DNA of 25,715 nt from a virus. A program made the translations under genes and the position numbers. The notes beneath the pieces were generated by a model. That model was not told where the DNA came from. It saw only the letters and a program-made list of their open reading frames with translations, and did not search any database. This document shows, in pieces, positions 23,353 to 25,715 of the stretch; positions within the stretch are counted from its first letter, which is position 1; each line of letters starts with the position of its first letter. The stretch covers positions 1-25,715 of the IMG/VR virus record IMGVR_UViG_3300027754_000389; one strand, 5' to 3'.

Positions 23353-23367
23353 ATAATCTCATATAAT
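23339..23367 (+). promoter_or_regulatory. Perfect consensus sigma70 promoter
   Basis: TTGACA (23339-23344), exactly 17 nt, TATAAT (23362-23367): a full match to the bacterial housekeeping consensus. The -35 lies in the last codons of the 23149 gene. The expected start near 23374 falls at the base of the terminator hairpin at 23372. The next gene downstream is the tail-lysozyme-like protein. Confidence 0.82.
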
Positions 23368-23371
23368 GATT

Positions 23372-23400
23372 AAGCAATCCTTAAAAAGATTGCTTTTTTT
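23372..23400 (+). terminator. Intrinsic terminator after the 23149 gene
   Basis: An 8-bp stem (23372-23379 AAGCAATC with 23388-23395 GATTGCTT), an 8-nt loop and a seven-T run (23394-23400). A second pair of arms, AATCTCATA (23355-23363) and TATGAGATT (23403-23411), encloses it and could extend the hairpin. Confidence 0.88.
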
Positions 23401-23432
23401 ATTATGAGATTTTGACGTGACAACCTAGAGCC

Positions 23433-24161
23433 GTGGAAGATGCCCTTCGAGAGATGTGGTGTACCCCTCTTCTATACGGATGCCGAATTCTATTAAAATT
23501 AATGCTACTATCAACAATTGCTACCCTTTCAGTCTTAACTGCGTTTGCTTCACCACTACTCTTACCGGTGAGTGCTCCACCAGTGCCTGAGAAAGAAAGT
23601 TTAGAACTCACAATTCAAGACTTCTCAAATCAGAAAGACACCAAATCTGAAAAACTAAACATTACAGAAACGAAGGTCGAAAATAAAGAAAAGATTTGGA
23701 AATGTAAAGGGTGTAATCAAACAGAAACTTATGCTTTGAGTTACTTGCAAAAACAAGGAATCAAAGATAAGAATGCTCTAGCAACCATCATGGGTAATAT
23801 CAAACAGGAATCAGATTTTGTTCCTAATATCTGTGAGGGTGGGTCTAGAGTTTCCTACCAAGGATGTGGAAGCGGTGGATATGGATTAATCCAATGGACC
23901 GATTCTGCAAGATATGATGGATTAGGAAGACATGCTGCCCGTATGGGTGCTAGTGCTTCTACACTTGATACTCAACTCAACTATATGTTGAATGAGGGTG
24001 ATTGGAAAATGATTGAACCGAGAATGAAAACTCCTGGTAAATCAATTGACCAGTATATGTACTACGCAAGTAAGTGGATACGCTGGGGACATCACGGAGC
24101 AAGAACTGACTTTGCTTATCGTTATGCGAAAAAAATGGTTCTTACAGAAGTAGATGCCTAA
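23433..24161 (+). CDS. Signal-anchored tail-lysozyme-like peptidoglycan hydrolase
   Basis: Counting from GTG 23433 (242 aa), residues 19-40 form a hydrophobic signal or anchor segment (ILLKLMLLSTIATLSVLTAF), followed by an acidic linker. CKGC (91-94) may bind metal or form a disulfide. The C-terminal domain (about 100-240) matches phage tail-lysozyme patterns: ALATIMGNIKQESDF with catalytic-type E126, GYGLIQWTDSARYDGL (149-164), then TQLNYML. Such domains cleave host cell wall during entry or lysis. The start is uncertain: GTG 23433, ATG 23454 or ATG 23502 all keep the hydrophobic segment at least in part. It follows a perfect early promoter, unusual for a lytic or tail enzyme. Confidence 0.82.
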   Translation: MEDALREMWCTPLLYGCRILLKLMLLSTIATLSVLTAFASPLLLPVSAPPVPEKESLELTIQDFSNQKDTKSEKLNITETKVENKEKIWKCKGCNQTETYALSYLQKQGIKDKNALATIMGNIKQESDFVPNICEGGSRVSYQGCGSGGYGLIQWTDSARYDGLGRHAARMGASASTLDTQLNYMLNEGDWKMIEPRMKTPGKSIDQYMYYASKWIRWGHHGARTDFAYRYAKKMVLTEVDA

Positions 24162-24164
24162 TTG

Positions 24165-24172
24165 AATAAATA
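24165..24172 (+). promoter_or_regulatory. Late promoter AATAAATA upstream of the 24197 gene
   Basis: A NATAAATA match 3 nt after the lysozyme-like stop. It lies just before a weak hairpin and 24 nt before the GTG at 24197. Confidence 0.5.
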
Positions 24173-24173
24173 T

Positions 24174-24196
24174 GGGGGAATGTATCTTCCCCCTTT
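24174..24196 (+). terminator. Weak terminator-like hairpin
   Basis: GGGGGAA (24174-24180) pairs with TTCCCCC (24187-24193) around a 6-nt loop. The tail is TTTGTGTTT rather than a clean T-run. It could be a partial terminator or a structure over the next start codon. Confidence 0.55.
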
Positions 24197-24604
24197 GTGT
24201 TTAACTTTAATTTTGGCAAGAAGAAACCAACTATTTTTAAATATGCAATTGTAGGAGTTATATTTACTTCAACTATTACAGTTATATCTCAGTGTACTCG
24301 TATACCAGAAGAAAAATTATATGATATTGTAGATCAAGTTCAAAGAAAAATACCTGGAAAACCTTTGAATGATTATATTATAACTGATCCAATTCTTTTA
24401 GATAGAAGAATCAAAAGAGATGTTGATTCTGCAATACTAGAATATGAGAGGTTGACGGGAGATGATGGTAGTGTTAGAATAAGTCCATCATATTTTTCAG
24501 AAAAACCACCTGATGGCAGTAAAGCACAAAAATTACTTGGTGGTGAATTAAGAATATGTGGTTCTTGGGTTCCTGATTGCCCAAAAGAAAATCAAGTTCA
24601 ATAA
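24197..24604 (+). CDS. Small membrane-anchored protein of unknown function
   Basis: A 135-aa protein starting at GTG 24197, with no in-frame ATG nearby. The basic N-terminus (NFGKKKP) is followed by one hydrophobic segment (residues about 14-31, FKYAIVGVIFTSTITVIS), then a mostly soluble part with CTRIPEEKLYDIVDQVQRKI and a Cys-containing end (LRICGSWVPDCPKE). The topology is N-in with the bulk outside the inner membrane (positive-inside rule). Next to a lysozyme-like gene, an accessory lysis role is possible but no motif supports it. No good ribosome site is visible, and the start lies at the foot of a GC hairpin, so start usage may be regulated or the start may be wrong. Confidence 0.6.
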   Translation: MFNFNFGKKKPTIFKYAIVGVIFTSTITVISQCTRIPEEKLYDIVDQVQRKIPGKPLNDYIITDPILLDRRIKRDVDSAILEYERLTGDDGSVRISPSYFSEKPPDGSKAQKLLGGELRICGSWVPDCPKENQVQ

Positions 24605-24605
24605 T

Positions 24606-24678
24606 GCGAATGTAGTTCAGTTGGTAGAACGCTATCCTTCCAAGTTAGATGTCGTCGGTTCGAGTCCGATCATTCGCT
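24606..24678 (+). tRNA. tRNA-Gly (anticodon TCC)
   Basis: Cloverleaf read by eye. Acceptor GCGAATG/CATTCGC; D-stem GTTC/GAAC; anticodon stem CTATC/GTTAG with one T-T mismatch and loop CTTCCAA; 5-nt variable loop; T-stem GTCGG/CCGAT with loop TTCGAGT. The 3' CCA is not encoded. It reads GGA, a Gly codon used often in the genes here. Confidence 0.93.
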
Positions 24679-24700
24679 TTCCCTTTTTGGGATAATTTAT

Positions 24701-24772
24701 TCCACAATAGCTCAGCGGTAGAGTCGGTGACTGTTAATCACTTGGTCCCTGGTTCGAATCCAGGTTGTGGAG
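24701..24772 (+). tRNA. tRNA-Asn (anticodon GTT)
   Basis: Cloverleaf read by eye. Acceptor TCCACAA/TTGTGGA; D-stem GCTC/GAGT; anticodon stem GGTGA/TCACT with loop CTGTTAA; T-stem CCTGG/CCAGG with loop TTCGAAT. Discriminator G, CCA not encoded. It lies 22 nt after the tRNA-Gly and 22 nt before the bilin reductase ATG. Confidence 0.95.
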
Positions 24773-24794
24773 TTTCTTATTATAACTATTTAAA

Positions 24795-25439
24795 ATGTTC
24801 TGGCAAAAATATCATGATATTTTAATTAAATATCTAACCTTGGAAAATACATATTCTCAAGAAACTGTACAAAATGATTCTAAATTGGAATCTTTTTTGT
24901 ATCAAGGAGAATACATTCTTAAATCTAGAGTAACTAATATAACAAAAGGCAGCACATCAATCTATAATAATATTCTCTATCCAAAAACTGGAAAAAATCT
25001 TCCTTGTCTCGGAATGGATTTGATGGCATTCTTTAAAAATAAAGTTATCTTAACTTTTGATTTCCAGCATCCAAAAGAAAACTATGATTTTGATCATGAA
25101 ATTGTGAGAAAAAATATGGGGAAATATTTGGATAATACTAAAGAAATTCGTTTCTTTGAACCAGGTAATCACTTCTCTCGATATGTATTTGTGCGTAAGT
25201 GTCATATGGATGAGGTGGATCAGTATTTACCAGATTTTGAAAAATACGTTTCTACATATTCTAAACTTTTGGAGGAATTTCAACCAGAAGAAAATAATAC
25301 AGAAGAGTTTATTAATTTTGATAATTATATGCTAAAGTTAGATCCAGTATCTGGATATATGCAGTCAAATTTTGGTAAAGAATTTGCTGAAAAATATGTG
25401 AAAAAATTTTTATTTGAGTACTCTAGTTTCTCATTATAA
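24795..25439 (+). CDS. pebS: Ferredoxin-dependent bilin reductase, PebS/PcyX type
   Basis: Predicted to reduce biliverdin using ferredoxin electrons to a phycobilin; in PebS and PcyX the product is phycoerythrobilin. The 214-aa protein matches cyanophage PebS (233 aa) along its length: IYNNILYPKTG, LPCLGMDLM, VILTFDFQHP, FFEPGNHFSRYVFVRKC, then FDNYMLKLDPVSGYM and FLFEYS. The two acids used by PebS (D105, D206) correspond to D75 (GMDLM) and D183 (LDPV). The N-terminus is shorter than in PebS. Sequence by eye cannot separate PebS from PcyX; the family is clear, the symbol tentative. No heme oxygenase (ho1) gene, the usual partner, is in the window, though it may lie beyond the end. Confidence 0.88.
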   Translation: MFWQKYHDILIKYLTLENTYSQETVQNDSKLESFLYQGEYILKSRVTNITKGSTSIYNNILYPKTGKNLPCLGMDLMAFFKNKVILTFDFQHPKENYDFDHEIVRKNMGKYLDNTKEIRFFEPGNHFSRYVFVRKCHMDEVDQYLPDFEKYVSTYSKLLEEFQPEENNTEEFINFDNYMLKLDPVSGYMQSNFGKEFAEKYVKKFLFEYSSFSL

Positions 25440-25442
25440 ATA
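25435..25442 (+). promoter_or_regulatory. Late promoter TATAAATA upstream of the Dps-like gene
   Basis: An exact late box overlapping the bilin reductase stop codon, 15 nt before the ATG at 25458. The position is close but workable for a late start. Confidence 0.65.
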
Positions 25443-25457
25443 TCTAAAAATAGGATA

Positions 25458-25715
25458 ATGGAAAAACTATTTAAACAATTAAGTGATGCTCAGGCATCAC
25501 TCTTTGTTCTTTTTCAAAAGACTTGGGTATATCATTGGGATGTAGTGGGACCTGATTTTCACCAATTTCACACATTATTTGGAGAGCAGTATAATACAAT
25601 GTTTGAAGAGATTGATACTCTTACAGAACATATGAGATATTTGGGTATGAAACCAGTTAGTACTTTAACTAGAGCAGTTGAAGTATCTATGATTAAAGAG
25701 GCAAATAGTTCAATT
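25458..25715 (+). CDS. Dps-like ferritin, N-terminal part (gene runs off window end)
   Basis: The first 86 residues are visible and the frame is open to the window end. Dps proteins form 12-mers that bind DNA and oxidise and store iron, protecting DNA from peroxide. Visible motif: VYHWDVVGPDFHQFHTLFG, then FEEIDTLTEHMRYLG. The residues aligned with the E. coli Dps ferroxidase site are H26 (H51), H38 (H63), D53 (D78) and E57 (E82), with D67 replaced by G42 next to E43. The late promoter suggests a packaged protein or one made late, perhaps helping control iron or oxidative damage (inference). Confidence 0.85.
   Translation, partial: MEKLFKQLSDAQASLFVLFQKTWVYHWDVVGPDFHQFHTLFGEQYNTMFEEIDTLTEHMRYLGMKPVSTLTRAVEVSMIKEANSSI

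Noticed and set aside
24269-24297. Lipoprotein signal (lipobox) in the 24197 protein
   Set aside because: The residues before Cys (VISQC) do not fit the L-[AS]-[GA]-C pattern; a plain membrane anchor is more likely.
24778-24786. Possible -10 element (TATTATAAC) before the bilin reductase
   Set aside because: No -35-like hexamer at suitable spacing, which would fall inside the tRNA-Asn T-arm; too weak to list.

Overview
The window reads as part of the genome of a marine T4-like cyanophage (cyanomyovirus). All recognisable genes lie on the + strand, the DNA is AT-rich, and genes are packed with ATGA or TAATG start/stop overlaps. The T4 replication core is present in T4-like order: gp44, gp62, regA, gp43, uvsX, gp41 and the gp61 primase, followed by nrdA/nrdB. 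It is mixed with genes typical of cyanophages: hsp20, mazG, a 2OG-Fe(II) oxygenase, T4-like late promoters of the form NATAAATA, and a ferredoxin-dependent bilin reductase. No psbA, hli or talC gene is visible here. The host genus cannot be read from this window.

Layout. 1-2984: replication/early cluster (end of a conserved phage gene, gp44, a Dam-type methylase inserted between the clamp-loader subunits, gp62, regA), closed by a terminator. 3023-3597: hsp20 with its own promoter and terminator. 3629-10066: a long run from an early promoter (two overlapping paralogous small genes, gp43, uvsX, a 2OG oxygenase, gp41, mazG), again closed by a terminator. 10105-15147: a block punctuated by late promoters. 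It holds proteins whose N-termini resemble T4 capsid-targeting sequences (one carries a nucleotidylyltransferase domain), a small hydrophobic protein, a probable virion protein, and small conserved proteins including a coiled-coil/membrane protein. 15144-19610: gp61 primase, nrdA, nrdB. 19638-22601: two more late-promoter genes with virion-type modules, one carrying a HAD phosphatase domain and one a fresh internal duplication. 22632-24161: early-type promoters driving a GIY-YIG-like endonuclease, a small gene and a secreted or membrane-anchored tail-lysozyme-like protein. 24165-25715: a small membrane protein, tRNA-Gly(TCC), tRNA-Asn(GTT), a PebS/PcyX-type bilin reductase and the start of a Dps-like ferritin.

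How it works together. Early sigma70-like promoters should drive replication and nucleotide-supply genes using host RNA polymerase. NATAAATA late promoters drive structural and packaged proteins. RegA would repress early mRNAs, while Dam, MazG, Dps and the bilin reductase act on phage or host physiology. The most distinctive structural signal is the fusion of terminators with promoters. At three sites the terminator T-tract runs straight into a late TATAAATA box. At three others an early TTGnnn-N17-TATAAT promoter overlaps or abuts a terminator hairpin; one of these is a perfect TTGACA-N17-TATAAT.
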